Source: Methylobacillus sp. MM3
Lineage (GTDB): Bacteria; Pseudomonadota; Gammaproteobacteria; Burkholderiales; Methylophilaceae
Length of the DNA: 64,000 bases
Direction of reading: 5' to 3'
Assembly (NCBI RefSeq): GCF_001645185.1
Contig: NZ_LXTQ01000050.1
Span: 205,233 to 269,232 of the forward strand
Shown: positions 42,989 to 52,594 of the stretch, one piece after another
Layout of the letters: each line of letters opens with the position of its first letter
Position numbering within the stretch: the first letter of the stretch is position 1
Position numbers and translations under genes: made by a program
Notes under the pieces: generated by a model
The model's input: only the letters and a program-made list of their open reading frames with translations
What the model was told of the DNA's origin: nothing
Database searches by the model: none

Positions 42989-43744
42989 TCAGCGCAGGCC
43001 GCCGGCGATGTACAGCGCTTCGCCGGTAATCCATGCGGCATCGTCCGATGCCAGGAATACAGCAGCCGGCGCGATGTCCTGCACCTGGCCGATACGGCCC
43101 AGCGGCGTCTGGTTTTCGATCTGCGTGCGGAACTCGCCCTCGGCGAAGCCGGCGCCATGCAGGCCCTCGGTTTCCACCATGCCGGGGTTGATCGCATTGA
43201 CGCGAATCTTGCGCGGGCCCAATTCCTTGGAAAGCGAACGGGTCACCGCATCGACGGCGGCCTTGGTCGCGCTATAGACGGCACCGCCAGCGAGGGCATA
43301 CGTGCCGGACACGAGCGAGCTGATATTGACGATGCTGCCGCCGGCCTCGTTGAAATGCTTGAGGGCTTCCTGCGTGGTGAGGATAAGACCCAGCACGTTC
43401 AGGTTGAACTGCTTGTGGAAGTGCTCTTCGGTGACTTCGTCAAGCGGCGAGAATTCGTAGACGCCGGCATTGTTCACGAGGATATCCACCTTGCCGTAAG
43501 CCTGGGTGGTTTGCGCGAACAGCCGCTCGATATCGGCCTTGTTGGCGACATTGGCCTGCACGGCAATGGCCTTGCCACCCGCGCGAGTGATATCGGCCAC
43601 CACTTGTTCGGCGGCCGTCTTGCTGGAGGAATAGTTGACGACCACCGATGCGCCCTCAGATGCATACAGCTTGGCAATGGCAGCGCCTATGCCTTTGGAT
43701 GCGCCCGTGACAACGGCGACTTTGTTGGCGAGTTTGTTGGCCAT
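42989..43744 (-). CDS. Short-chain dehydrogenase/reductase (SDR family)
   Basis: 251 residues. NADP(H)-binding TGASKGIGAAIAKLYASEGA, NNAG motif in VDILVNNAGVYEFSPL, catalytic Ser in GGSIVNISSLVSGTYALAGG and the YxxxK pair in AVYSATKAAVDAVTRSLSKE, all intact; classical SDR of the 3-ketoacyl reductase/glucose dehydrogenase type. First gene of the efflux operon. Substrate unknown, but it may reduce the compound that the pump exports. Confidence 0.9.
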   Translation of the reverse strand: MANKLANKVAVVTGASKGIGAAIAKLYASEGASVVVNYSSSKTAAEQVVADITRAGGKAIAVQANVANKADIERLFAQTTQAYGKVDILVNNAGVYEFSPLDEVTEEHFHKQFNLNVLGLILTTQEALKHFNEAGGSIVNISSLVSGTYALAGGAVYSATKAAVDAVTRSLSKELGPRKIRVNAINPGMVETEGLHGAGFAEGEFRTQIENQTPLGRIGQVQDIAPAAVFLASDDAAWITGEALYIAGGLR

Positions 43745-43947
43745 GATGTTTCTCCTTTTTGCGAGATTGCAGATGCTTGGAACTGGTGCCCACTATATCT
43801 ATGCGTTATTTATAGATAAATAAGCCATCAGTAGAAATACTGTCCATTTAAACTGGACAATAGGATCATGGTCAGCCAAAGTCATGGCAGCCCACACTGG
43901 TGGATTCAGAGGAGGAATTGCAGTGCCCGTCTTTAAATGCAACGGGC

Positions 43948-43982
43948 ACAAAAAAGGCCTGCTCGCATGACGCGGCAGGCCT
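43948..43982 (-). terminator. Intrinsic terminator of hppA
   Basis: AGGCCTGC / GCAGGCCT arms with a 12-base loop; on the minus strand a TTTTTTGTGC tract follows. Confidence 0.85.
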
Positions 43983-43996
43983 CGTATATATCCAGA

Positions 43997-46021
43997 TCAG
44001 AGTATCGGGACGATCAAGAGCGCCACGATGTTGATGATCTTGATCAATGGGTTGATCGCCGGTCCGGCGGTATCCTTGTAGGGGTCGCCCACCGTATCAC
44101 CGGTGACGGCCGCCTTGTGCGCGTCGGAACCCTTGCCGCCGTGATGGCCGTCCTCGATGTGCTTCTTGGCGTTATCCCACGCGCCGCCGCCGACCGTCAT
44201 CGAGATCGCAACAAAAAGCCCGGTGACGATGGTCCCGATCAAAAGGCCGCCCAGCGCCTGCGCGCCGAGGAACTTGCCGACGATAATCGGGGCCAGCACC
44301 GGCAACAGCGAAGGAACAATCATTTCCTTGATCGCGGCCTTGGTCAGCATATCCACCGCACGCGAGTAATCCGGCTTCTCGGTGTGATCCATGATCCCCG
44401 GCATTTCCTTGAACTGGCGACGCACTTCCACGACTACCGAGGAAGCGGCGCGACCGACCGCCTCCATCGCCATCGCACCGAACAGGTAGGGAATCATGCC
44501 GCCGATGAAGAGACCGATAATCACCATGTGGTTGGAGAGGTCGAATGTGGTTTCGACCCCGCTATGCACGCCCAGCTCGTGCGTGAAATCGGCAAACAGC
44601 ACCAGCGCAGCCAGACCTGCCGAACCGATGGCATAGCCCTTGGTGACAGCCTTGGTGGTGTTGCCGACCGCATCCAGCGGATCGGTGATGTCGCGGATCG
44701 CCTTGGGCAAATGCGCCATTTCGGCGATGCCGCCGGCATTGTCGGTGATGGGGCCGTAAGCATCGAGCGCCACGATGATGCCTGCCATCGACAGCATAGC
44801 CGTAGCGGCAATCGCGATGCCGTACAAGCCAGCCAGGTAATGCGCCCCAAGAATGCCGAGGCAGATCACCATCACCGGCGCGGCCGTGGCTTTCATCGAG
44901 ATGCCCAGACCGGCAATGATGTTGGTGGCGTGACCGGTGGTGGAAGAGCCGGCAACGTGTTTGACCGGGCCATATTCGGTTGCGGTGTAATACTCGGTGA
45001 TCACCACCATTGCCGCGGTCACCGCCAGGCCAATCAGCGTGGAAAAATAGATATCGAGCGCGGAATAGCCGAGCCCGCTATCCGCCATCATCCAGTTGGT
45101 CACCGGGTAAAAGGCAACGGCCGACAGTACGCCGGAAACGATCAGCCCGCGATACAGCGCGTTCATGATCTTGCCGCCTTCGCGCGCCTTGACGAAGAAT
45201 GTACCGATGATGGAAGCCACAATGGAAATGCCGCCCAGCACCAGCGGATAGGTCAGTGCATTTTCCGAACCCGGCATCAACAACGCGCCGAGCAGCATAG
45301 TGGCGATGATGGTCACGGCGTAGGTTTCGAACAGGTCCGCCGCCATGCCAGCGCAGTCGCCGACGTTGTCGCCCACGTTATCCGCGATCACCGCCGGATT
45401 GCGCGGATCGTCCTCGGGAATGCCGGCTTCGACCTTGCCCACCAGGTCGGCGCCAACGTCGGCACCCTTGGTGAAAATGCCGCCGCCGAGACGGGCGAAG
45501 ATGGAAATCAGCGAACTGCCGAACGCCAGGCCGACGAGCGGGCCGGTATTGACCGCTTCTCCTTCGGGCGTGAGCAGCAGGAGGAACAGGTAATATCCCG
45601 CAACGCCGAGAAGGCCAAGCCCAACCACCAGCATGCCGGTAATCGCTCCACCGCGAAACGCCACGTTCAGCGCGGCGTTGATGCCGTTATGTGCCGCCTG
45701 CGCAGTGCGAAGATTGGATCGAACCGAGATGTTCATGCCAATGTAACCGGCAGCGGCGGAAAGCACGGCCCCGATCGCGAAACCGAACGCCGTCAATCCC
45801 CCCAGGGCCACCCAGATGATCGCAAACAACAGCAATCCGACCAGGCCGATGGTCCCGTACTGCCGGTTAAGGTAAGCGGAAGCGCCTTCCTGGATGGCCG
45901 ATGCAATCTCCATCATTCGGGCGTTTCCCGCCGGTTGAGCCAATACCCACATGATCGTCACGCCGCCGTAGATGATTGCGAGTACAGCACATGCCAAAGC
46001 AAACATGATACTTTCCGACAT
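43997..46021 (-). CDS. hppA: Membrane-bound H+-translocating pyrophosphatase, K+-independent type
   Basis: 674 residues from ATG 46021, where GGAGG lies 8 nt upstream; the ATG at 46027 would be too close to it. About sixteen membrane helices. The substrate-binding segments are complete: [40 protein letters not shown] and [20 protein letters not shown]. The [10 protein letters not shown] segment has Lys where K+-dependent enzymes have Ala, so this is the K+-independent class. It couples hydrolysis of pyrophosphate to H+ export across the inner membrane. The PPi-using phosphofructokinase and a soluble pyrophosphatase lie just upstream. Confidence 0.95.
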   Translation of the reverse strand: MSESIMFALACAVLAIIYGGVTIMWVLAQPAGNARMMEIASAIQEGASAYLNRQYGTIGLVGLLLFAIIWVALGGLTAFGFAIGAVLSAAAGYIGMNISVRSNLRTAQAAHNGINAALNVAFRGGAITGMLVVGLGLLGVAGYYLFLLLLTPEGEAVNTGPLVGLAFGSSLISIFARLGGGIFTKGADVGADLVGKVEAGIPEDDPRNPAVIADNVGDNVGDCAGMAADLFETYAVTIIATMLLGALLMPGSENALTYPLVLGGISIVASIIGTFFVKAREGGKIMNALYRGLIVSGVLSAVAFYPVTNWMMADSGLGYSALDIYFSTLIGLAVTAAMVVITEYYTATEYGPVKHVAGSSTTGHATNIIAGLGISMKATAAPVMVICLGILGAHYLAGLYGIAIAATAMLSMAGIIVALDAYGPITDNAGGIAEMAHLPKAIRDITDPLDAVGNTTKAVTKGYAIGSAGLAALVLFADFTHELGVHSGVETTFDLSNHMVIIGLFIGGMIPYLFGAMAMEAVGRAASSVVVEVRRQFKEMPGIMDHTEKPDYSRAVDMLTKAAIKEMIVPSLLPVLAPIIVGKFLGAQALGGLLIGTIVTGLFVAISMTVGGGAWDNAKKHIEDGHHGGKGSDAHKAAVTGDTVGDPYKDTAGPAINPLIKIINIVALLIVPIL

Positions 46022-46117
46022 CAACATCTCCTCCTTAGCTGACAGGGCCGAGTCATGGGTCAGCCCAAACCCTTCTTCTAGATCACATCCAAACTGCCTT
46101 TCTCAAAACACAAAACG

Positions 46118-46142
46118 TAGTGCAGGCGTCTCGCCTGCGCTA
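46118..46142. repeat. REP-like element upstream of hppA
   Basis: TAGTGCAGGCG-TCT-CGCCTGCGCTA, 11-bp arms with one mismatch; third location of the repeat family seen at 23028 and 33206. Confidence 0.7.
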
Positions 46143-46211
46143 AAAATTGCGACCACGCTTGCTACTCATTGCGCAAGATAAAAAATGCCGTCTGGGTAGA
46201 CGGCATTGCAT

Positions 46212-47471
46212 TTACAAACTGAACTCCGGCAACCGCCGTTCCACCGGCATGTTTTTCAGCGAAACGTACACAGGCAAACCATCTTCGTATTTCGGATAAT
46301 CCTCGCCCTGAATCAGGGGACGCAAGTAGCGCTTGCACTTTTCGGTAATGCCGAAACCGTCCTTGCTGATGAAGTCGAGCGGCATGAATTTTTCGACGTT
46401 GGCGACATCCTTCAACTCGGCGTGGCCGATCCTGTATTTATAAGGCTCATCCGACACGCGGATAATGGCCGGCATCACCGAGTTCTTGCCCTTCAAGGCC
46501 AGATCGACGGCGGCCTTGCCCAGCTCGTAGGCTTGCTTGACGTCGGTTCTCGAGGCGATATGGCGTGCGGCGCGCTGCAGGTAATCTGCCACGGCCCAGT
46601 GAAAGCGATGTCCCAGGGCATTCTTGATCATATTGGCGACGATGGGCGCGGCCCCGCCCAGTTGCGCATGGCCAAAGACGTCCTTGATCCCCTGCTCGGC
46701 GATGAACTTGCCATCGGGATAATGGCAGCCCTCGGAAACAACCACCGTGCAATGGCCGTGTTTTTTCACCATCTTGTCCACGCGGGCGAGGAATTTCTCC
46801 GGGTCGAACTCGATTTCCGGAAAGAGGATCACCACCGGGAAGCCGTAGTCCTCCACCAAACCGCCTGCCGCCGCGATCCAGCCGGCATGGCGACCCATCA
46901 CTTCAATGACGAATATCTTGGTCGAGGTCTTGCACATCGAGCGCACGTCGAAGCTGGCTTCCAGCGTGGAGATGGCAATGTATTTTGCGACGGAGCCGAA
47001 GCCGGGACAGTTGTCCGTGATCGGCAAATCGTTGTCCACGGTCTTGGGCACGTGGATCGCCTGCACCGGATAACCCATGGTCTCGGAAAGCTGGGAAATC
47101 TTGTAGCAGGTGTCGGCAGAATCGCCGCCGCCGTTATAAAAGAAATAGCCGATGTCGTGCGCGCGGAAAACTTCGATCAGGCGCTCATATTCGCGACGAT
47201 TGGTTTCCAGGCTCTTGAGCTTGTAGCGGCAGGAGCCGAAAGCGCCGGAAGGGGTGGAGCGGAGAGCCGCGATGGCCGCGTCGCTTTCCTTGCTGGTATC
47301 GATGAGATCTTCGGTCAGCGCGCCGATGATGCCGTTGCGGCCGGCGTATACCTTGCCGATTTTATCGGGATGCTTGCGCGCGGTTTCGATGACGCCGCAG
47401 GCCGAAGCGTTGATGACGGCCGTCACACCGCCGGATTGCGCGTAAAACGCATTCTTGATTTTCTTCGACAT
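46212..47471 (-). CDS. pfp: Pyrophosphate-dependent 6-phosphofructokinase
   Basis: 419 residues from ATG 47471. The protein starts KNAFYAQSGGVTAVINASAC and has YFFYNGGGDSADTCYKISQL and IHVPKTVDNDLPITDNCPGF followed by EVMGRHAGWIAAAGGLVED. ATP-dependent enzymes have GGDGS and PGTIDND; here Asp in GGGDS and Lys in PKTVDND mark the PPi-dependent type. The reaction, fructose 6-phosphate plus PPi to the 1,6-bisphosphate, is reversible and links glycolysis, gluconeogenesis and the Calvin cycle. It lies between genes of membrane and soluble pyrophosphatases, which agrees with PPi use. Confidence 0.92.
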   Translation of the reverse strand: MSKKIKNAFYAQSGGVTAVINASACGVIETARKHPDKIGKVYAGRNGIIGALTEDLIDTSKESDAAIAALRSTPSGAFGSCRYKLKSLETNRREYERLIEVFRAHDIGYFFYNGGGDSADTCYKISQLSETMGYPVQAIHVPKTVDNDLPITDNCPGFGSVAKYIAISTLEASFDVRSMCKTSTKIFVIEVMGRHAGWIAAAGGLVEDYGFPVVILFPEIEFDPEKFLARVDKMVKKHGHCTVVVSEGCHYPDGKFIAEQGIKDVFGHAQLGGAAPIVANMIKNALGHRFHWAVADYLQRAARHIASRTDVKQAYELGKAAVDLALKGKNSVMPAIIRVSDEPYKYRIGHAELKDVANVEKFMPLDFISKDGFGITEKCKRYLRPLIQGEDYPKYEDGLPVYVSLKNMPVERRLPEFSL

Positions 47472-47630
47472 CTCTAAAGCCCCACTTCTACTCACGCGTT
47501 ACACAACCCCGCGCGGAATCCAGCAGGGAACGTCAGAAACCGCTTGGGTGTTGCAGGAACATCCCCAATGGGGATGGGCTAGCTTAACGCAAAACAGGGA
47601 GAGGCGGAAGCAGAATGGGCAGGCTGAAAT

Positions 47631-47662
47631 ACATAGCCCGGCAAAAGCCGGGCTATGTTTAT
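47631..47662 (-). terminator. Intrinsic terminator after ppa
   Basis: ACATAGCCCGGC-AAAA-GCCGGGCTATGT, a perfect 12-bp hairpin, 20 bp past the ppa stop; the T tract is short (TATTT). Confidence 0.75.
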
Positions 47663-47679
47663 TGATATTGAAGCTGCAA

Positions 47680-48228
47680 TCAGAACGCCGGCTTGTCCTC
47701 GGCGCTATTGTAGCGCTCGACGCCGGCCAGAATTTCCTGGCGGGCGGCGTCGATGCCTTCCCAGCCATCGACCTTGACCCACTTGCCCTTGTCCAGATCC
47801 TTGTAGTGCTCGAAGAAGTGGCAAATCATCGTCAGACGCCAGGCGGAAACGTCGTTGTAATCCTTGAAGTGGCTGTACAAGCCGCACACCTTGTCTACCG
47901 GCACGGCTAGAACCTTGGCGTCGGGGCCGGCTTCATCGGTCATCTTCAGCATGCCGAGCGGACGGCAGCGCACCACGACGCCCGGGATCAGCGGCACCGG
48001 CGTAATCACCAGCACATCGACCGGGTCTCCGTCTTCGGAAAGCGTATGCGGAATATAACCGTAATTGCACGGATACTGCATGGAAGTGCCCATGAAACGG
48101 TCGACGAAAATCGCGCCGGTTTCCTTGTCCACTTCATACTTGACCGGATCGCCTTGCATCGGGATTTCAATAATTACATTGAAATCGTTGGGTACGTCCT
48201 TGCCGGTCGGCACATTGGTGAATGCCAT
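47680..48228 (-). CDS. ppa: Inorganic pyrophosphatase, family I
   Basis: 182 residues. Family I signature: [40 protein letters not shown], the metal-binding [10 protein letters not shown] motif and [20 protein letters not shown]. Hydrolyses PPi in the cytoplasm. With hppA and the PPi-PFK nearby, free PPi must be shared between three enzymes. It follows the terC gene by 44 bp and ends at a hairpin. Confidence 0.95.
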   Translation of the reverse strand: MAFTNVPTGKDVPNDFNVIIEIPMQGDPVKYEVDKETGAIFVDRFMGTSMQYPCNYGYIPHTLSEDGDPVDVLVITPVPLIPGVVVRCRPLGMLKMTDEAGPDAKVLAVPVDKVCGLYSHFKDYNDVSAWRLTMICHFFEHYKDLDKGKWVKVDGWEGIDAARQEILAGVERYNSAEDKPAF

Positions 48229-48272
48229 GTCGAGTTCAGCCCTTCAAGAAAAAGTCCGTAATTATAAAGGAT

Positions 48273-49235
48273 TTAGACTTTGACTTCCTTAGTCCGTGTG
48301 GCTATCAGGCTGGCAATGACCGACAGCGTCAGAATCAGCGCAACGAAAGCCAGCGACAGCAGTACCGGCACATGATAGAAATCGGCAATCAGCAGCTTGA
48401 TCCCGACAAACACCAGCACCACCGCGACACCGTATTTCAGCAGATGGAAACGGTCCGCCATGTCGGCCAGCATGAAATACAGCGCGCGCAGGCCGAGAAT
48501 CGCAAAGATATTGGAAGTGAACACGATGAACGGATCAGTGGTCACCGCGAAAATCGCCGGGATCGAATCCACCGCGAAAATCACGTCGGAAATCTCCACC
48601 ATCACCAGCACCGCGAACAGCGGCGTAAAGTAACGGAGCCCGTCCTTCACCACCGTGAAATGCTCGCCGCTGTATTCGTTGGTCATGCGCAGGTGCGAAC
48701 GCATCCATTTCAGCACCGGATTTCTCTCCAGGTCGGGCTTGTGCTCGGCAAACAGCACCATCTTGAGACCGGTGATCACCAGGAATGCGCCGAAGACATA
48801 GAGAATCCACGAAAACTGGCTCACCAGCCACACCCCGGCCAGGATCATCACCGCGCGCAGCACGATCGCACCCAGCACGCCATACAGCAGCACGCGTCGC
48901 TGGTATTCCGCCGGCACCGCGAAAAAGCCGAACAGCATCAGGAACACGAACAGGTTATCGACCGACAGCGATTTCTCGATCAGATAGCCGGTAAAGAATT
49001 CCATCGCCTTGGTATTGGCGATCTCACGCCCGACGCTGCCGTCGAGATACCACCACAGCAGCGCGTTGAACACCATCGCCAGCGTGAACCAGCCCAGCGA
49101 CCAGGCAGCAGCTTCCTTCACGCTCACCTTGCGCGGCTTGTTGCCGCCCAGGGCGAACATGTCCAGCACCAGCATGGCGATGACGAAGGCGACGAACGCG
49201 CCCCACATCCAGCCTTGTGCGACTGTTTCCATCAT
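48273..49235 (-). CDS. TerC/Alx-family membrane protein
   Basis: 320 residues with eight to nine membrane helices. Family pattern WSLGWFTLAMVFNALLWWYL, GYLIEKSLSVDNLFVFLMLF and MVEISDVIFAVDSIPAIFAV followed by DPFIVFTSNIFAILGLRALY, with acidic residues in the membrane that fit metal-ion (Mn2+) transport known for Alx/MntX-type proteins and a link to tellurite resistance. It shares a transcript direction with htpX (4-bp gap) and ppa. Confidence 0.93.
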   Translation of the reverse strand: MMETVAQGWMWGAFVAFVIAMLVLDMFALGGNKPRKVSVKEAAAWSLGWFTLAMVFNALLWWYLDGSVGREIANTKAMEFFTGYLIEKSLSVDNLFVFLMLFGFFAVPAEYQRRVLLYGVLGAIVLRAVMILAGVWLVSQFSWILYVFGAFLVITGLKMVLFAEHKPDLERNPVLKWMRSHLRMTNEYSGEHFTVVKDGLRYFTPLFAVLVMVEISDVIFAVDSIPAIFAVTTDPFIVFTSNIFAILGLRALYFMLADMADRFHLLKYGVAVVLVFVGIKLLIADFYHVPVLLSLAFVALILTLSVIASLIATRTKEVKV

Positions 49236-49239
49236 TCGA

Positions 49240-50115
49240 TCAACCTTCCGCTTTCAGAACCGCGATACGCTCTTCCAGCGGGGGGTGCGTCATGAACAAA
49301 CGCTTCAGCCCACCGCCGTTATGGCCGCTGATACCGAAAGCCGCCATTTTCTCCGGCAACGGCTCAGGATGCGCCTGCTTCAGACGCTCCAGCGCATTGA
49401 TCATCTTCTGGCGTCCGGCGAGGCTGGCACCGCCGCGATCGGCGCGGAACTCGCGCTGGCGCGAGAACCACATCACGATGATGGACGCCAGGATGCCCAG
49501 CACCATTTCGGCGACGATCATCGTCACGAAAAATGCCGGCCCCTGACCGCGCTCGGTCTTGAACACGATCTTGTCGACCAGGTAGCCGATCACGCGCGAC
49601 AGGAACATCACGAAGGTATTCACCACGCCCTGGATCAGCGCCAGCGTCACCATATCGCCGTTGGCGACGTGCGAGACCTCGTGCCCCAGCACCGCCTCGG
49701 CCTCCTCACGCGTCATCGATTGCAGCAGCCCGGTGGAAACCGCGACCAGCGCGTTGTTCTTGTTCATGCCGGTAGCGAAGGCATTGACCTCCGGCGAGTT
49801 GTAAATCGCCACTTCCGGCATGCCGATGCCGGCTTGCTGTGCCTGACGGCGCACGGTTTCCACCAGCCAGCGCTCACCTTCGTTGCGCGGCGTTTCGATC
49901 ACCTCCGCGCCGACGGAACGCTTGGCCGTCCATTTGGAAATCGCGAGCGAAATGAACGAACCACCCATGCCCATCACCGCGGCAAAGATCAGCAGGGAGC
50001 CGAGATTCAGCCCTTGCGCGTTCAGATAAGGCTCAACGCCCAGCAAACGCATCGTGACCGACAGCACCAGCACGATGGCGAAGTTGGTAGCCAAAAACAG
50101 GAATACGCGTTTCAT
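49240..50115 (-). CDS. htpX: Membrane zinc metalloprotease HtpX
   Basis: 291 residues. Two N-terminal and two central membrane helices, the zinc motif in [20 protein letters not shown] (HExxH) and the third ligand Glu in [16 protein letters not shown]. It degrades damaged inner-membrane proteins together with FtsH. Family length. Start ATG 50115; next to the UPF0114 gene (29 bp upstream) and terC (4 bp downstream), forming a probable stress/membrane operon. Confidence 0.95.
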   Translation of the reverse strand: MKRVFLFLATNFAIVLVLSVTMRLLGVEPYLNAQGLNLGSLLIFAAVMGMGGSFISLAISKWTAKRSVGAEVIETPRNEGERWLVETVRRQAQQAGIGMPEVAIYNSPEVNAFATGMNKNNALVAVSTGLLQSMTREEAEAVLGHEVSHVANGDMVTLALIQGVVNTFVMFLSRVIGYLVDKIVFKTERGQGPAFFVTMIVAEMVLGILASIIVMWFSRQREFRADRGGASLAGRQKMINALERLKQAHPEPLPEKMAAFGISGHNGGGLKRLFMTHPPLEERIAVLKAEG

Positions 50116-50144
50116 GATGAATTTCCTTTCAATAAGATCGCAGA

Positions 50145-50660
50145 TCAGCTGCCTGCGCCATGCTTCTTGTGTTCGCCCAGCTTGTCCATGACGGCGAACA
50201 TCAACCCGGAGAATACGAAGGTGACGTGTATGCCCACCTTCCAGGCCAGTTGGTGGTCATCGAAGCTGTTGACGTTGACGAAGGCCTTGAGCAATTCGAT
50301 ACCCGAAATCGCAATAATGGAGCCGATCAGTTTCATCTTGAGATCGGCAAAATCCACATGTCCCATCCAGTCCGGCCTGTCCTCGTGATCGCCGGTATGA
50401 ATCTTGGACACGAAATTTTCGTAACCCGCAAAAATAATGATCATCAGCAGATTGGCGACCAGCACCAAGTCGACCAGCGACAGCACGCCGACGACGATGC
50501 TGCCCTCACCGTGCAACAACATGTGTATCAGATGCACGAACTCCACGCCGAAATACCACAGCAGCACGCCGACCGCACCCACCAGCCCGAGATAGAAAGG
50601 TGCAAGCAGCCAGCGACTGCCGAACAGCAGGCTTTCCAGCCAGCCTTCGATTTTTTCCAT
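50145..50660 (-). CDS. UPF0114/YqhA-family membrane protein
   Basis: 171 residues from ATG 50660 (GGAGTGTCTGCT upstream); the frame is open to 50705 without support. Family pattern [40 protein letters not shown] and [20 protein letters not shown], followed by [20 protein letters not shown]. Four membrane helices; function unknown. First gene of the group UPF0114-htpX-terC-ppa. Confidence 0.9.
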   Translation of the reverse strand: MEKIEGWLESLLFGSRWLLAPFYLGLVGAVGVLLWYFGVEFVHLIHMLLHGEGSIVVGVLSLVDLVLVANLLMIIIFAGYENFVSKIHTGDHEDRPDWMGHVDFADLKMKLIGSIIAISGIELLKAFVNVNSFDDHQLAWKVGIHVTFVFSGLMFAVMDKLGEHKKHGAGS

Positions 50661-50798
50661 AGCAGACACTCCTCGATGACGGGATGCGACGCACACGAGC
50701 CGCATCTTTTTAAGATACCGGCAATTCTATTCCTAAGTTCTAATCATAAAAATTCGAATATACTTTAATCAAACATCGAAAAAGCCGATCAAACACGC

Positions 50799-51689
50799 AT
50801 GAACTACAAACACCTTTATTACTTCTGGACTGTGGCCAAAGCAGGGAGCATCGCCCGCGCGAGCGAACAGTTGCATATCACGCCGCAAACCATCAGCGGT
50901 CAATTGAGCCTGTTCGAAAACGTCCTCGGCGAAACCCTGTTCGACCGCTCCCGTCGCCGGTTTGCGCTAACGGATGCCGGGCGCACGGTGCTGGGCTATG
51001 CCGAGGAGATTTTTTCCTTGGGTAAGGAGTTGGAAGATGTACTGCGCCACAGCCCGGGCGGACGACCACTGCAATTTCGCGTGGGCGTTTCGGATGCCGT
51101 GCCTAAGGCATTGGCCTACAAGCTGATTGAACCCGCACTGCGCGCTACGGAGAATTCTCGCATCGTATGCCGCGAAGGCAAGGTAGCCGGCCTGATGGGG
51201 GAACTGGCAATCCACCAGCTGGATATTGTGATCGCGGACAGCCCGATGCCGCCGCGCATCGATGTGAAGGCATTCAATCACTTACTGGGTGAGTGTGGGC
51301 TTACTTTCTTTGCAACTTCCCGACTGGCAAAAGAGTTTCCGGGGGACTTCCCGCAGCGTTTGAATGGTGCGCCCTTGTTGTTGCCGGGCGACGATGTCGC
51401 AGTGCGCCCCAAGTTGATCCGCTGGTTCGACCAGAACCGCATCCGTCCGCGCATTACCGGCGAGTTCGACGACGGTGCGTTGATGGCCGCGTTCGGTCAG
51501 GCCGGCGCAGGGATTTTCTCGGCACCCAGTGCGATTGCGGACCGAATCAGTGATCAGTACGGAGTGGAGGTAATAGGCGCCACGGAGGAAATTACCGAGA
51601 GTTTTTATGCGATCTCGGTGGAGCGCCGCTTGTCACATCCTGCCGTCGTCGCCATCAGCGAAGCGGCGCGGCAGGAGCTGTTTCTTTAA
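50799..51689 (+). CDS. nhaR: NhaR-like LysR-family transcriptional activator
   Basis: 296 residues. Helix-turn-helix MNYKHLYYFWTVAKAGSIAR, SEQLHITPQTISGQLSLFEN then VLGETLFDRSRRRFALTDAG; substrate domain with VGVSDAVPKALAYKLIEPAL and DIVIADSPMPPRIDVKAFNH. This arrangement is that of NhaR, an activator of Na+/H+ antiporter and of biofilm polysaccharide genes in other bacteria. Here it is divergent from the UPF0114 gene, which may be a target. Its stop overlaps the end of the carbonic anhydrase gene on the other strand by four bases. Confidence 0.85.
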   Translation: MNYKHLYYFWTVAKAGSIARASEQLHITPQTISGQLSLFENVLGETLFDRSRRRFALTDAGRTVLGYAEEIFSLGKELEDVLRHSPGGRPLQFRVGVSDAVPKALAYKLIEPALRATENSRIVCREGKVAGLMGELAIHQLDIVIADSPMPPRIDVKAFNHLLGECGLTFFATSRLAKEFPGDFPQRLNGAPLLLPGDDVAVRPKLIRWFDQNRIRPRITGEFDDGALMAAFGQAGAGIFSAPSAIADRISDQYGVEVIGATEEITESFYAISVERRLSHPAVVAISEAARQELFL

Positions 51690-52318
51690 GTCAAGGATTC
51701 GAACTTGCCGGTGGAGGCATCGTAGGCCACCAGCTTTCCGTGTTCCAGGTCGAACAGCCAGCCGTGCAGATTCAATTTGCCCTGATCGACGCGCTCCTTC
51801 AGCCACGGGAAGGTCAGCAGGTTTTCCAGCGACACCAGAATGGATTGCTCCTCGCAGGCACAGACCCGCTCTTCCGCCGAGGCGTCAGGCAGGTCGGCAA
51901 GCACGCGTTCCTTGGCACGCCTGGCGATATTGACCCAGTTGCCGATAAATTCTCCCTTGGACTCCGGGGTGCCGTCCTGCATCAACGCACCGATACCGCC
52001 GCACTGGCGATGGCCGAGCACGATGATGTGCTCCACTTCGAGCGAGCGCACGCCAAACTCCAGCGCGGTACTGACGCCATGCAGGCCGGCGCCTTTTTCA
52101 TAGGGCGGTACCAGGTTGGCTACATTGCGGACGACGAACAGGTCGCCCGGTTCGCAATTGGTGAGAATGGCAGGGTCGACGCGCGAGTCGGAACAGGCGA
52201 TAACCAGAGTACTCGGGCGCTGGCCTTGTTTCAGTTCTTTGAATAGCGCCTTGTTATCGCCGAAGTAGTTCTGCTGGAAACGTCTGAATCCTTCAATGAA
52301 TTTCGCGATGTCATTCAT
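51686..52318 (-). CDS. Beta-class carbonic anhydrase
   Basis: 210 residues. Zinc ligands and active site are complete: VIACSDSRVDPAIL (Cys, Asp-Arg dyad), EHIIVLGHRQCGGIGALM (His and Cys) with GVSTALEFGVRSLEVEH before it. Interconverts CO2 and bicarbonate in the cytoplasm. Its start overlaps the DUF1232 gene by eight bases, and purC precedes that by two, so the three form an operon; bicarbonate is used by purine synthesis and, in this organism, CO2 by RuBisCO. Confidence 0.95.
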   Translation of the reverse strand: MNDIAKFIEGFRRFQQNYFGDNKALFKELKQGQRPSTLVIACSDSRVDPAILTNCEPGDLFVVRNVANLVPPYEKGAGLHGVSTALEFGVRSLEVEHIIVLGHRQCGGIGALMQDGTPESKGEFIGNWVNIARRAKERVLADLPDASAEERVCACEEQSILVSLENLLTFPWLKERVDQGKLNLHGWLFDLEHGKLVAYDASTGKFESLT

Positions 52319-52592
52319 GCTTGCTCTCCAATTCTTGTCTGCAAGACTCGACGATACCTGCCGGGATCAGCTTGAGCGCGGCATACACCAGCGCCGGCAC
52401 GATCACCAGATCATCGAGGTGCCCGATCACCGGGATAAAATCCGGGATCAGGTCGAACGGCAGCAGGATGTAACCCACAGCCAGCCCGAGCAGTATTTTT
52501 GCCAGTAGCGGCGTTTCAGGATGTTTAAGTACGAGCCGATAGACGGCGAATTCTTTCTTGAGTCTCGCCGCCGTGTCGCGCAACACGCCCAT
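52311..52592 (-). CDS. DUF1232 (YkvA-like) small membrane protein
   Basis: 93 residues. The DUF1232 core TPLLAKILLGLAVGYILLPF with DLIPDFIPVIGHLDDLVIVP is complete; two hydrophobic helices. Function unknown. It is wedged between purC (2-bp gap) and the carbonic anhydrase gene (8-bp overlap), so it is clearly cotranscribed. Confidence 0.88.
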   Translation of the reverse strand: MGVLRDTAARLKKEFAVYRLVLKHPETPLLAKILLGLAVGYILLPFDLIPDFIPVIGHLDDLVIVPALVYAALKLIPAGIVESCRQELESKHE

Positions 52593-52594
52593 GG

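Noticed and set aside
43937..46042. A 701-codon open frame on the plus strand opposite hppA
   Set aside because: It is the antisense of a clearly recognised H+-PPase; the His/Arg/Asp-rich translation is the usual shadow of high-GC coding sequence.
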